Source of the DNA: Pseudomonas umsongensis
Lineage (GTDB): Bacteria; Pseudomonadota; Gammaproteobacteria; Pseudomonadales; Pseudomonadaceae
Reading direction: 5' to 3'
Length of the DNA stretch: 64,000 nucleotides
Assembly (NCBI RefSeq): GCF_002236105.1
Contig: NZ_NIWU01000002.1
Coordinates: forward strand, 496,001-560,000
Part shown: positions 45,282 to 54,203 of the stretch, one piece after another
How the letters are laid out: every line of letters starts with the position of its first letter
Numbering within the stretch: the stretch's first letter is position 1
The notes under the pieces: generated by a model
The model's input: the letters and a program-made list of their open reading frames with translations, nothing else
The model's database searches: none
Told to the model about the DNA's origin: nothing
Made by a program: the position numbers and the translations under genes

Positions 45282-45978
45282 TGTTGGATGCGGGAATGAC
45301 CTCAAGCACGCGGATCATCTGCGGCGTTGGATAATGCCAGCGCACATCCACGTCCCAGAATTGCGCACCATATTCGCGTTCCGGGGTAGGCGTCTGGTAC
45401 GCCGGGCGCGGATCCTGCGCCAAGCATTGCTCGATCAACTCAACCAACGGCTCTGCAAGGCGTTCAGCGTGCCCATGAGCCTGTTGCAGGGCGCTATCTG
45501 TCCATTGCACGGCAATCAACTGCGGCGCGGCGCTGGCGATGCTATTGATGGCTGTGTCGATGATGTCTGCGTAAGGCACGTAGGGTTTGATGTCGAGGAT
45601 CGGCGTGCCATCGAGCAGGTCGATGCCGGATATCCACAGGCGATTGGCCTCGACCTTGTCCAGCTTGACCACGGACTGGCCAATGCCATTGGGCCGGTGA
45701 GTCGCGCGCGTGGCGAACACGCCCATGGACTTGTTGCCGCCCAGGCGCGGCGGACGAACTTTCAGGCGCGGCTTTTCTTCCAGTGCCTGATGGAACAGGA
45801 ACAACAGCCAGACATGGCTGACCTGTTCGAGGCCCTGCACGGCATCACCCTGATCGAATGGCGCCACCAGTTCGAGCACGCCGCGCGCGGCGGGGGCCAA
45901 TTGCGGCTGCCGAGGGATGGCGAACTTCTCCTTGAAGCAGGAACGCACGAAGCCGATGGGGGAAACGCTGTAGGTCAT
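45277..45978 (-). CDS. trmO: tRNA (t6A37) N6-methyltransferase TrmO (TsaA domain)
   Basis: Methylates threonylcarbamoyl-adenosine 37 of tRNA-Thr using S-adenosylmethionine. I choose ATG 45978 (MTYSVSPIGFVRSCFKEKF), giving 233 residues. The TsaA/UPF0066 beta-barrel core (about 5-140) has LFLFHQ, GVFATRATHRPNGIGQSVV and LLDGTPILDIKPYVPYAD, all family-specific. The reading frame ends two codons after it enters a REPIN element, which provides the TAG stop. Confidence 0.93.
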   Translation of the reverse strand: MTYSVSPIGFVRSCFKEKFAIPRQPQLAPAARGVLELVAPFDQGDAVQGLEQVSHVWLLFLFHQALEEKPRLKVRPPRLGGNKSMGVFATRATHRPNGIGQSVVKLDKVEANRLWISGIDLLDGTPILDIKPYVPYADIIDTAINSIASAAPQLIAVQWTDSALQQAHGHAERLAEPLVELIEQCLAQDPRPAYQTPTPEREYGAQFWDVDVRWHYPTPQMIRVLEVIPASNM

Positions 45979-46041
45979 GGTTTGGGGTCGAGTCGGGATG
46001 GTGGCGGGCATGATAACCCGATCGACCTGTATTCAGTGGTG

Positions 46042-46154
46042 GCTGTGCCGGCCCCTTCGCGGGCAAGCCCGCTCCCACAGTGGAGCTCGGCCGGCCACAG
46101 ATTTTGTGAGCACCAAAGAAACCTGTGGGAGCGTGGCTTGCCCGCGATGGCAGC
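46042..46154. repeat. REPIN doublet (GTGGGAGC-GCTTGCCCGC type) between trmO and rhlG
   Basis: Left unit CGCGGGCAAGCCCGCTCCCA ending about 46079 and right unit starting TGTGGGAGCGTGGCTTGCCC near 46123, separated by about 43 bases. This is a different sequence type from the GTAGGAGCTGCC units. Confidence 0.85.
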
Positions 46155-46164
46155 ACCGCCGATT

Positions 46165-46935
46165 TCAGAGGCTGAACCCACCATCCAGCGGAATGATATT
46201 CCCGGTCATGTACGCCCCGGCCGTACTCGCCAGGCTGATCGCCAGCGCCGCCATCTCTTCCTCCCGGCCCCAACGCTTCATCGGAATCAGCGCCGTATCC
46301 TGCGCCAATGCCTGCGCATCTCTGTCGATGTGTTGGGTCATCTTGCTCGGAAAGCGACCCGGGGCGATCACATTGACGTTGATGTGCTGGCTCACCAGTT
46401 CCCTTGCCAGAATCCGTGAGAGTTGATGCAGGGCGGCTTTGCTCGGCCCGTAGGCATACGCCTGTTCGCCAAAGGAAGAAATCCCGGCGACTGAGCCGAT
46501 ATTGATGATTCGGGCCGGGTTCGCGGGGGAACCGGCTTTGCGCAGCAGTGGCAGAAATTGCTGGATGCAGTTGAATACTGACGTCACATTCAGTTGCATG
46601 ACCTTTTCCCAACCCTTGATCGGGTAGCTTTCCAATGGCGCCCCCCAAGTGGTGCCGGCGTTGTTCACCAGGATATCGAGATGGGTCATCTGCTCACCCA
46701 GGCGTGTTGCCAACTGCTGCACGCCTTCTTCAGTGGCCAGGTTGGCGGCCACCGCGTGACAGCGGCCCAATGCACCGAGCTCATCGGCAGTTTGCCGGCA
46801 GGCTTCGACGTCGCGGGCACAGACGTAGACGGTGGCGCCAGCCTCGACATAGGCCTTGGCGATCATTTTGCCGATACCACGGGTGCCGCCGGTCACCAGT
46901 GCGGTGCGGCCTTGCAGGGAGAAATAGGGGTGCAT
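46165..46935 (-). CDS. rhlG: Short-chain dehydrogenase RhlG-like (NADPH-dependent 3-oxoacyl reductase type)
   Basis: SDR-family oxidoreductase of 256 residues. Cofactor motif VTGGTRGIGKMIA (about 14-26), NNAG at about 91, catalytic serine in NIGSVAGISS and YxxxK in YAYGPSKAAL. The start MHPYFSLQGRTALVTGG and the end GNIIPLDGGF agree along the whole length with my memory of P. aeruginosa RhlG. RhlG was first linked to rhamnolipid precursor supply, though its in vivo substrate is disputed. No other rhamnolipid gene is in the window, so the function here is open. Confidence 0.85.
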   Translation of the reverse strand: MHPYFSLQGRTALVTGGTRGIGKMIAKAYVEAGATVYVCARDVEACRQTADELGALGRCHAVAANLATEEGVQQLATRLGEQMTHLDILVNNAGTTWGAPLESYPIKGWEKVMQLNVTSVFNCIQQFLPLLRKAGSPANPARIINIGSVAGISSFGEQAYAYGPSKAALHQLSRILARELVSQHINVNVIAPGRFPSKMTQHIDRDAQALAQDTALIPMKRWGREEEMAALAISLASTAGAYMTGNIIPLDGGFSL

Positions 46936-47030
46936 GGCGAATCCTGAGCGCTGTAGGTCATTACACCCTAGTCGTCAGGCTCGATCAGTGGAGCCACTAT
47001 TTTTGCGCGGAATGGGGGGGCATACGGCCT

Positions 47031-47154
47031 TGTAGGAGCGAGCATGCTCCGGGCGGCGCTCCGACGAAAAACTCCAGAACAACACGGGCATTCAGACAGC
47101 CCTCGTCATCGTTGACGTCCATCGCGAGCATGCTCGCTCCTACAGGGTAGATCC
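47031..47154. repeat. REPIN doublet (GTAGGAGCGAGCATGCTC type) upstream of rhlG
   Basis: Left unit TGTAGGAGCGAGCATGCTCC at 47031 and right unit starting ATCGCGAGCATGCTCGCTCC and ending 47154, with a long centre of about 75 bases. The same type is found at 52738-52837. Confidence 0.85.
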
Positions 47155-47164
47155 GCGTCGCACG

Positions 47165-47635
47165 TTATTGCGGGCGAACGCGCAGGGTCAGGCCCTTGAG
47201 GAAGTTGCGCAGCAACTGGTCGCCGCACGGGCGATAGTTGGTGTGGCCGAATTTGCGGAACAGAGCGCTCAGCTCAGGCTTGGATACCGGGAACTCGGCG
47301 GCCTTGAGGATCGCGTGCATATCGTCTTCTTTCAGCTCGAAGGCTACGCGCAGCTTTTTCAGGATGATGTTGTTGGTTACCGGCACTTCGATTGGTTGCG
47401 GAGGGCGGCTTTCGTCCTTGCCGCGCTTGAAGATCACCAGGCCGTCGAGGAAATGCGCCATGACTTCGTCCGGGCAGCGTACGAAACCTTCCTCGTCTTC
47501 CTCTTTCTTGTCGAGGTAGCTCACCAGGTCGGCCAGGGCCACGTCCATGCCGCCGAGCTTGATGATCTCGATGACTTTCTTGTCGCTGATGTCGAGCATG
47601 TAGCGCACGCTGCGCAGTACGTCATTGTGAATCAT
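47165..47635 (-). CDS. DUF1456 (YehS-like) protein
   Basis: Protein of 156 residues from ATG 47635 (MIHNDVLRSVRYMLDISD). It contains two copies of the DUF1456 repeat (about 1-70 and 90-155): the first with NDVLRSVRYMLDISDKKVIE, the second with NNIILKKLRVAFELKEDD, each a helical unit. The function of the family is unknown. It lies between a REPIN and the pseudouridine synthase gene, on the same strand as both neighbours. Confidence 0.9.
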   Translation of the reverse strand: MIHNDVLRSVRYMLDISDKKVIEIIKLGGMDVALADLVSYLDKKEEDEEGFVRCPDEVMAHFLDGLVIFKRGKDESRPPQPIEVPVTNNIILKKLRVAFELKEDDMHAILKAAEFPVSKPELSALFRKFGHTNYRPCGDQLLRNFLKGLTLRVRPQ

Positions 47636-47710
47636 GGTGTGCAATCCTGATATTCAGCAGTGGGCGCCGCACAAGCAGCGGCACCAGAATGTGTGGCGGC
47701 GGGAGAAGCC

Positions 47711-48421
47711 TCAGAACTTCTCTTTGCCGGACAGGTAGCGCCATTGCCCCAGGGGCACCTTGCCGATGGACACGCCGCCGATACGAATGCGGCGGATGCC
47801 CACGACTTTCAGGCCGACGGCCTGGCAGAACAGGGCGATCACGCCCGGTTGCGGGTTCTTCATGGCGAAACGCAGGCGGTTTTCGTTCTGCCAGCTGGCC
47901 TTGACCGGAGGCAGTTCCTTGCCCTTGTAGGTCAGGCCGTGTTGCAAGCGATTGAGGCCATGTTCAACCATGTCACCTTCGACTTCGACCACGTATTCCT
48001 GCTCGATCTTGCTGGAGTCGGCAGTGAGCTTGCGCAGGATCTTCCAGTCCTGGGTGAACACCAGCAAACCGCTGGCATTGGCTTGCAAGTCAGTGCTGGC
48101 GGTCAGGCGCTGGAAGTGGCCCTTGAGCGGACGTTTGCCGTAGCGGTGCTCTTCACTCAAGGTCTCGGCGCTGATGGTCGCCATGGCGGTGTCCGCGTCC
48201 ATGCCGGCTGGCACATTGAGCAGGATGGTGACGGGCTCTGGTGCCGTGGCCTTGGCCTCTGGATCCAGCTCGACTTTTTGATTGGCGACCTTGAACTGCG
48301 GCTCGTCAACGACTTCGCCGTCGACGGTGACCCAGCCGCCCTCGATGAACAGCTCAGCCTCCCGACGGGAGCAGCCGACGAGTTCGATGAGGCGTTTGGA
48401 GAGTCGAATCGGGTCAGTCAT
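47711..48421 (-). CDS. RsuA/RluF-family rRNA pseudouridine synthase with altered active-site motif
   Basis: Protein of 236 residues from ATG 48421 (MTDPIRLSKRLIELVGCSRR). An S4 RNA-binding domain spans about 5-60 (RREAELFIEGGWVTVDGEVV), and the rest is the pseudouridine synthase fold ending in VGIRRIRIGGVSIGKVPLGQ. The usual catalytic segment RLDxxTxGL appears as STDLQANASGLLVF: aspartate is kept, but the preceding arginine and leucine are replaced and two residues are inserted before the glycine. The target position is unknown. The upstream flank is a REPIN. Confidence 0.85.
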   Translation of the reverse strand: MTDPIRLSKRLIELVGCSRREAELFIEGGWVTVDGEVVDEPQFKVANQKVELDPEAKATAPEPVTILLNVPAGMDADTAMATISAETLSEEHRYGKRPLKGHFQRLTASTDLQANASGLLVFTQDWKILRKLTADSSKIEQEYVVEVEGDMVEHGLNRLQHGLTYKGKELPPVKASWQNENRLRFAMKNPQPGVIALFCQAVGLKVVGIRRIRIGGVSIGKVPLGQWRYLSGKEKF

Positions 48422-48508
48422 GACAGGGCCGTAACAAAAAAGGGGTGGGCATTGTACCTGCCTGGCGCCGGTTAATCCCGGAACCATTTGCCGCATATGT
48501 TTTTTTAA

Positions 48509-48598
48509 TGTGGGAGCGAGCCTGCTCGCGAAAGCGTCATCAGCTTCAACACGAATGTCGACTGATAGGTCGCTTTCGCGAGCAGGCTCGCTCCCACA
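48509..48598. repeat. REPIN doublet (GTGGGAGCGAGCCTGCTC type)
   Basis: Two perfect inverted 28-base arms, TGTGGGAGCGAGCCTGCTCG plus CGAAAGCG, facing each other around a 34-base centre. It lies between the GNAT gene and the pseudouridine synthase gene. Confidence 0.9.
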
Positions 48599-48614
48599 GT
48601 GGTTTCATGTTGTG

Positions 48615-49088
48615 TCAGCCATTGCGTGTCTTTTGTTGAGCCTGGCGCAAACGCATGTGTAACAGCGGATACGGCTGGCCCATGCCGTCGACTTCCGAAC
48701 GACCGATCACCTCGAAGCCCTGCTTGAAGTAAAACCCCAGGGCTTGCGGGTTCTGTTCGTTGACGTCCAGTTCATCGGCGTTGAGGTTCTCCAGGGCATA
48801 GCGCAGTAACCGCTTGCCCAGGCCCTGGCCGCGATGCGCCGGGTCGATGAAGAGCATCTCGATCTTGCCCGCCGCGACACCGGCGAATCCGGTGATTCGC
48901 TGCTGCGGGTCTTTGGTGCAAATCAGCATCACGGCGTCGAGGTAACGGGTCAGCACCAGGTTCTTCAACAGTTCGATGTAGCTGTCCGGCAGGAAGTCGT
49001 GGGTAGCGCGGACCGAGGCCTCCCAGACCCTGGTCAATTCTTCGTAGTCGCTTTGTTTTGGGGTATGAATGACCGAATGTTGGCGCAT
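48615..49088 (-). CDS. GNAT-family N-acetyltransferase
   Basis: Protein of 157 residues from ATG 49088 (MRQHSVIHTPKQSDYEEL). The acetyl-CoA-binding motif A is IEMLFIDPAHRGQGLGKRLL (about 93-112), followed by LDVNEQNPQALGFYFKQGF, the usual GNAT C-terminal block. The overall layout resembles YjaB-type acetyltransferases. The substrate is unknown. It is flanked by a REPIN and by the rimO terminator. Confidence 0.88.
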   Translation of the reverse strand: MRQHSVIHTPKQSDYEELTRVWEASVRATHDFLPDSYIELLKNLVLTRYLDAVMLICTKDPQQRITGFAGVAAGKIEMLFIDPAHRGQGLGKRLLRYALENLNADELDVNEQNPQALGFYFKQGFEVIGRSEVDGMGQPYPLLHMRLRQAQQKTRNG

Positions 49089-49147
49089 GCCAGCCTGCCC
49101 TTGGGTTATTGGAGATGAGAATCCGTTCCTCATCAAACGATAGCCGT

Positions 49148-49184
49148 AAAAAAGCCCCGCATCTCGTCAAGAGAGCGGGGCTTT
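49148..49184 (-). terminator. Terminator after rimO
   Basis: AAAGCCCCGC / GCGGGGCTTT with a 14-base centre, flanked by A and T runs. It lies between the rimO stop and the GNAT gene start, both on the minus strand, and also looks functional in the opposite direction. Confidence 0.88.
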
Positions 49185-49199
49185 GCATATTTTTTGCGA

Positions 49200-50537
49200 C
49201 TAGATCTGTTCAGCCCACAGGTCGTATTCGTCGGCGTCGGTCACTTTGCACCAGACTTTGTCGCCCGGTTTCAAGTTGCTGCCATTGTCGATGAATACGT
49301 TGCCGTCGATTTCCGGGGCATCGAAGAAGCAGCGGCCTACCGCGCCTTGCTCATCGACTTCATCGACCAGCACTTCGATTTCACGGCCGATGCGCATTTG
49401 CAGGCGCGCCGAGCTGATGGCCTGCTGGTGCGCCATGAAGCGCTCCCAACGGTCCTGCTTGACGTCGTCCGGCACGACTTCCAGGTCCAGGTCATTGGCC
49501 GGAGCCCCTTCAACCGGCGAGTACTGGAAGCAACCGACGCGGTCGAGCTGGGCTTCGGTCAGCCAGTTCAGCAGGTACTGGAAGTCTTCTTCGGTCTCGC
49601 CGGGGAAGCCGACGATGAAAGTCGAACGAATGATCAGGTCCGGGCAGATTTCGCGCCAGTTCTTGATTCGCGCCAGGGTCTTGTCTTCGAACGCCGGGCG
49701 TTTCATCGCCTTCAGCACTTTCGGGCTGGCGTGCTGGAACGGGATGTCCAGGTACGGCAGGATCTTGCCGGCGGCCATCAGCGGGATCAGCTCGTCAACG
49801 TGCGGGTACGGGTAAACGTAGTGCAGGCGTACCCAGACACCGAGGGTGCTCAGGGCTTCGCAGAGTTCGGTCATGCGGGTTTTCACCGGCGCGCCGTTCC
49901 AGAAACCGGTGCGGTACTTGACGTCGACACCATAGGCGCTGGTGTCCTGGGAGATCACCAGCAGCTCCTTGACGCCGGACTTGACCAGGCGCTGGGCCTC
50001 GTCGAGTACGTCACCGACCGGGCGGCTAACCAGCTTGCCGCGCATCGACGGGATGATGCAGAAGCTGCAGCTGTGGTTGCAGCCTTCGGAAATCTTCAGG
50101 TAGGCGTAGTGGCGCGGGGTCAGCTTGATGCCTTGTGGCGGCACCAGGTCGATCAGCGGGTTGTGGTCCTGGCGTGGCGGCACGACTTCGTGCACGGCGT
50201 TGACCACCTGCTCGTACTGCTGCGGACCGGTGACGGCCAACACGCTCGGGTGTACGTTGCGGATGTTGCCTTCTTCGACGCCCATGCAGCCGGTCACGAT
50301 GACCTTGCCGTTTTCCTTGATGGCTTCGCCGATCACTTCCAGGGACTCGGCCTTGGCCGAGTCGATGAAGCCGCAGGTATTGACCACCACGACATCGGCG
50401 TCCTGGTAGGTGGACACGACATCATAGCCTTCCATGCGCAGCTGGGTGAGGATGCGCTCGGAGTCGACCAGTGCTTTGGGGCAACCCAGGGATACGAAGC
50501 CAACCTTGGGATTGGCCGGCGCAGGAGTGGTGGACAT
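49200..50537 (-). CDS. rimO: Ribosomal protein S12 methylthiotransferase RimO
   Basis: Radical-SAM enzyme of 445 residues that methylthiolates an aspartate of ribosomal protein S12. The N-terminal MTTase domain ([17 protein letters not shown]) supplies three cysteines for an auxiliary cluster. The radical-SAM cluster motif is [11 protein letters not shown] (about 154-164), and the C-terminal TRAM domain (about 375-440) has [20 protein letters not shown]. It lies 292 bases from the divergent kup gene, and the rimO-kup neighbourhood matches PA0916-PA0917. Confidence 0.96.
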   Translation of the reverse strand: MSTTPAPANPKVGFVSLGCPKALVDSERILTQLRMEGYDVVSTYQDADVVVVNTCGFIDSAKAESLEVIGEAIKENGKVIVTGCMGVEEGNIRNVHPSVLAVTGPQQYEQVVNAVHEVVPPRQDHNPLIDLVPPQGIKLTPRHYAYLKISEGCNHSCSFCIIPSMRGKLVSRPVGDVLDEAQRLVKSGVKELLVISQDTSAYGVDVKYRTGFWNGAPVKTRMTELCEALSTLGVWVRLHYVYPYPHVDELIPLMAAGKILPYLDIPFQHASPKVLKAMKRPAFEDKTLARIKNWREICPDLIIRSTFIVGFPGETEEDFQYLLNWLTEAQLDRVGCFQYSPVEGAPANDLDLEVVPDDVKQDRWERFMAHQQAISSARLQMRIGREIEVLVDEVDEQGAVGRCFFDAPEIDGNVFIDNGSNLKPGDKVWCKVTDADEYDLWAEQI

Positions 50538-50829
50538 GTCTAACCTCGGTGTTTTGTGACGCCGCTTGCCGAACTGGGCAAAACCGACGGACGGGCGCTT
50601 GAACTGCGCCTCTGATCAAAAAGTGCGCAATTCTAGCGATGAGACGATCACTTGACCAGCTTTATGCAGGGAAATACGACGAGTGCTGCGCTATGCTTCG
50701 CGCCGTTGGGCTTTACCGATTTTTTACAGTCAATAAAACGTCTGTAACAACAAGTAAAACGGCGCATGCTGCATGACAAAGCATAGTGCTTCTTCATAGA
50801 AGCCCGGGTCTGGGTAGTAGGAGTGGTGG
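50538..50829. promoter_or_regulatory. Divergent rimO-kup intergenic region
   Basis: 292 bases holding the promoters of both genes. The kup half is A/T-richer, and AAAACGTCTGTAACAACAAG around 50730-50755 contains an AACAACAA-type CA-rich run like Hfq/Crc sites. No supported gene is seen; the open frames here are weak. Confidence 0.4.
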
Positions 50830-52731
50830 ATGGGGCAGGCAAGTAGTCAGACTGCGGGCGCCGCGCATACGTCGGCGAATCCGATTGGCATGTTGGTCGC
50901 GGCGGTCGGGGTGGTGTATGGCGATATCGGCACAAGCCCGCTGTACACCCTCAAAGAGGTATTTACCGGTGGTTATGGCGTAGCGGTCAACCACGATGGG
51001 GTGCTTGGGATTCTGGCGTTGATCTTCTGGTCGTTGATCTGGGTCGTGTCGATCAAGTACATGATGTTTGTACTGCGTGCCGACAACCAGGGCGAAGGCG
51101 GAATCATGGCCTTGACCGCGCTGGCTCGGCGAGCGGCGGCAGGTCATGCGAAATTGCGCACGCTGCTGGTGGTCTGCGGGCTGATCGGCGCGGCGCTGTT
51201 CTATGGCGACAGCATGATCACGCCCGCAATTTCGGTGCTGTCGGCCATTGAAGGCCTGGGGCTTGCATTCGAGGGTATCGACCATTGGGTGGTGCCGCTG
51301 TCATTGGTGGTGCTGGTCGGGTTGTTTCTGATCCAGCGACACGGTACGGCGCGGATCGGCATTCTGTTCGGGCCGATCATGGTCACCTGGTTTCTGGTGT
51401 TGGCGGCTCTGGGCCTGTATGGCATTGCCCAGCATCCGGAGGTGTTACAAGCGGTGAACCCGATGTGGGGTGTTCGTTTCTTCAGGGAGCATCCCGGCAT
51501 GGGCGTAGCGATCCTTGGCGCCGTGGTGCTTGCACTGACCGGTGCCGAAGCGCTGTATGCCGACATGGGCCACTTCGGCCGCAAGCCGATTGCCCGCGCG
51601 TGGTTCATTCTCGTGCTGCCAGCGCTGGTGCTGAACTATTTCGGCCAGGGCGCCTTGCTGCTCGGTGATCCAGAAGCTGCGCGCAACCCGTTCTACCTGC
51701 TGGCGCCAAGCTGGGCGTTGATCCCACTGGTCGGGTTGTCGACACTGGCCACGGTCATCGCTTCGCAAGCGGTGATTTCCGGGGCGTTCTCCCTGACCCG
51801 CCAAGCCATCCAGCTCGGCTATATCCCGCGTATGCATACCCAGCACACGTCCAGCGCCGAACAGGGCCAAATCTACATTGGTGCCGTCAACTGGGCGCTG
51901 ATGGTTGGTGTGGTTCTGTTGGTCCTGGGCTTCGAGTCTTCCGGCGCCCTGGCGTCGGCCTACGGCGTGGCGGTGACCGGAACCATGCTCATGACCACTA
52001 TCCTGGTGTCGGCGGTCATGTTGCTGCTGTGGAAGTGGCCACCGATTCTGGCGGTACCGGTGTTGTTGGGCTTCCTGCTGGTAGACGGTCTGTACTTCGC
52101 CGCCAACGTGCCGAAAATCGTCCAGGGTGGTGCCTTCCCGGTGATTGCCGGTATTGCGCTGTTCGTATTGATGACCACCTGGAAGCGAGGCAAGCAACTG
52201 TTGGTGGAGCGTCTGGATGAAGGTGGACTGCCGCTGCCGATTTTCATCAGCAGTATCGCCGTACAACCACCGCATCGCGTTCAGGGTACCGCTGTATTCC
52301 TCACTGCGCGGCCAGATGCCGTGCCTCACGCCCTGTTACACAACCTGTTGCATAACCAGGTGCTGCACGAGCAAGTCGTGCTGTTGACGGTGGTGTATGA
52401 GGATATTCCGCGCGTGCCGCCGTCGCGACGCTTTGAGGTCGACTCCTACGGCGAGGGTTTCTTCCGGGTGATCCTGCACTTTGGCTTCGTCGACGAACCG
52501 GACGTGCCGCAAGCGCTGAAGCTGTGTCATCTGGAGGACCTGGATTTCAGTCCGATGCGCACGACCTACTTCCTCAGCCGCGAGACAGTCATCGCCTCCA
52601 AGCTCGAAGGCATGGCCCGCTGGCGGGAGGCGCTGTTCGCCTTCATGTTGAAAAACGCCAACAGCAACCTGCGCTTCTTCAACCTGCCGCTGAATCGGGT
52701 GATTGAGCTGGGGACGCAAGTGGAGATGTAG
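50830..52731 (+). CDS. kup: Low-affinity potassium transporter Kup
   Basis: Inner-membrane K+ symporter of 633 residues, typical Kup/HAK length. The family start [20 protein letters not shown] then YTLKEVF (about 18-44) is the signature. The N-terminal two-thirds contain about 12 hydrophobic segments, and the C-terminal part (about 455-633) is a cytoplasmic domain. The ATG follows a GGAG site at 50819. A REPIN and a terminator follow it, convergent with virJ. Confidence 0.96.
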   Translation: MGQASSQTAGAAHTSANPIGMLVAAVGVVYGDIGTSPLYTLKEVFTGGYGVAVNHDGVLGILALIFWSLIWVVSIKYMMFVLRADNQGEGGIMALTALARRAAAGHAKLRTLLVVCGLIGAALFYGDSMITPAISVLSAIEGLGLAFEGIDHWVVPLSLVVLVGLFLIQRHGTARIGILFGPIMVTWFLVLAALGLYGIAQHPEVLQAVNPMWGVRFFREHPGMGVAILGAVVLALTGAEALYADMGHFGRKPIARAWFILVLPALVLNYFGQGALLLGDPEAARNPFYLLAPSWALIPLVGLSTLATVIASQAVISGAFSLTRQAIQLGYIPRMHTQHTSSAEQGQIYIGAVNWALMVGVVLLVLGFESSGALASAYGVAVTGTMLMTTILVSAVMLLLWKWPPILAVPVLLGFLLVDGLYFAANVPKIVQGGAFPVIAGIALFVLMTTWKRGKQLLVERLDEGGLPLPIFISSIAVQPPHRVQGTAVFLTARPDAVPHALLHNLLHNQVLHEQVVLLTVVYEDIPRVPPSRRFEVDSYGEGFFRVILHFGFVDEPDVPQALKLCHLEDLDFSPMRTTYFLSRETVIASKLEGMARWREALFAFMLKNANSNLRFFNLPLNRVIELGTQVEM

Positions 52732-52737
52732 GCCCAC

Positions 52738-52837
52738 TGTAGGAGCGAGCATGCTCGCGATGGTCGTCAACGCTCACGCGGGAATCCTGGATAAACGCGG
52801 TGTATCTGAGATCATCGCGAGCATGCTCGCTCCTACA
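52738..52837. repeat. REPIN doublet (GTAGGAGCGAGCATGCTC type) after kup
   Basis: Arms TGTAGGAGCGAGCATGCTCG (52738) and its complement ending 52837, with about 50 bases between. It begins seven bases after the kup stop. Confidence 0.9.
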
Positions 52838-52857
52838 GGGGGTGTGGTGTGGAACGA

Positions 52858-52896
52858 AAAAGCCCCCGGAGCCTTCAGGCTGCGGGGGCTTTTTTG
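52858..52896. terminator. Terminator between convergent kup and virJ
   Basis: AAAAAGCCCCCG (52856 on) pairs with CGGGGGCTTTTTT around GAGCCTTCAGGCTG. Symmetric A and T runs allow use in both directions. Confidence 0.88.
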
Positions 52897-52907
52897 TGCG
52901 ACTCAGA

Positions 52908-54203
52908 TCACTCCTGGGCTTCAGTTTCCTGCACTTGCCGCTTCTGGATCACATCCACCAACCGCTGCGCGAGTGCCGGGTAGTTCTCGTCGAAGTGGTG
53001 GCCGCCAGGCAGCTTGATGGCTTCGCCCACCGCGCTCTTGTCGGTGCAGCCGCTTTCGTCGACTTCTTCTTCGCCGTAGATGCACACCACTTTCGCGGCG
53101 GGCAGCTTGGCCATTTCCGGGCCGGTGGCGGCTTCTTTGCCGGCGTTGCCGAGCCAGCCTTCGACTTCGATTTCAAAGCTGCCGGTGCGAGCGAAGGCCA
53201 GCAGGATAATGGCGTCGACGCGTTGCTGCTCGGACTCTGCCAGGCGGTTGTAGATGGCTGGCAGCACATCGGCGCCGAACGAGTAGCCGGTCAGGATGAA
53301 GCGCTTGGTACCCCATTTCTGCCGGTAGTGCTGCATCAGCTCGGCGAGGTCCAGGGCGCTTTGCTCGGGGCTCTTGTGCTGCCAGTAGTAGCGCAGGGTG
53401 TCGATGCCGACCACCGGGTAGCCAATCTTGGCCATTTCACCGGCGACGTCGCGGTCCAGGTCACGCCAGCCGCCGTCACCAGAGAGGAACAAGGTGACGG
53501 TGTCCTTGGCCTGGCCGGCGGGCACTTCAACCACTGGTATCTGCAAGCCACCGGCGTCCTTGTCGCCACCGACCAGCAGTTTGCGCAGTTCGTTGTTCAG
53601 CACTTGCGGCAGGTTGATGTCGTAGTCGCTGATGCTGGTTTCGGCGTTGGGCTGGTCGCGCACGAAGCCGGCGCTGGTGTCGTCCGGGTTGTCATTCCAC
53701 GCCACCAGCCAGTGGCCATGGGCGGCGCTCTTTGGCAGCAGGTGGGTGCAACCGGGTTTTTCCAGGGCCAGGTCAACCGACACGGCTTGTGCCTTGTCGT
53801 TCTTCTGTCCGGACAACCAGCGCCAGGCCAGCACCGCGCCCGGGCCGATCCCGCTGACCAGGGTCGCCGGGCCGTTGAGTTCCCGCAAGCCCGACTGTAG
53901 GGCACGGCTTTGCAGCAGGCAGTCCTTGGGCAGGATCACCTGGACGATCTGCGCAGCGCCGCTGCGGCTCAGGGTCAGCAATTGCTTGTCGCTGAGTTTC
54001 TGGTCTTCGTTGACCGCCACCAGTACCTGGGCCTTTGGCGTGGTGCCGGGGATCACGCGGGTCATCGCCGCGCCATCGGTTGGGGTCAGCAGTTCGAGGG
54101 TCGGTTCCGGTGCCGGGCGTTTGAGGTACCAGTAGCCACCACCGAGAATCAGGGCCACCACTACCAGGGTGCCCAGTACATAGCGCAGGGAGCGTTGAAT
54201 CAT
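52908..54203 (-). CDS. virJ: VirJ/AcvB-family aminoacyl-phosphatidylglycerol hydrolase
   Basis: Exported or membrane-anchored protein of 431 residues. One N-terminal membrane segment or signal anchor (about 7-27, LGTLVVVALILGGGYWYL region) is followed by an uncharacterised domain and an alpha/beta hydrolase domain (about 235-425). It has FLSGDGGW (242-246), the nucleophile elbow LTGYSFGADV (serine 308) and the histidine in GGHHFDENY (402-403). The P. aeruginosa homolog PA0919 hydrolyses alanyl-phosphatidylglycerol, and Agrobacterium AcvB acts on lysyl-phosphatidylglycerol. It overlaps mprF by one base (TGATG), so the synthase and hydrolase are made together. Confidence 0.85.
   Translation of the reverse strand: MIQRSLRYVLGTLVVVALILGGGYWYLKRPAPEPTLELLTPTDGAAMTRVIPGTTPKAQVLVAVNEDQKLSDKQLLTLSRSGAAQIVQVILPKDCLLQSRALQSGLRELNGPATLVSGIGPGAVLAWRWLSGQKNDKAQAVSVDLALEKPGCTHLLPKSAAHGHWLVAWNDNPDDTSAGFVRDQPNAETSISDYDINLPQVLNNELRKLLVGGDKDAGGLQIPVVEVPAGQAKDTVTLFLSGDGGWRDLDRDVAGEMAKIGYPVVGIDTLRYYWQHKSPEQSALDLAELMQHYRQKWGTKRFILTGYSFGADVLPAIYNRLAESEQQRVDAIILLAFARTGSFEIEVEGWLGNAGKEAATGPEMAKLPAAKVVCIYGEEEVDESGCTDKSAVGEAIKLPGGHHFDENYPALAQRLVDVIQKRQVQETEAQE

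Noticed and set aside
49194..50543. Plus-strand open frame (449 codons) opposite rimO
   Set aside because: Mirror of rimO codon bias; no recognised motif.
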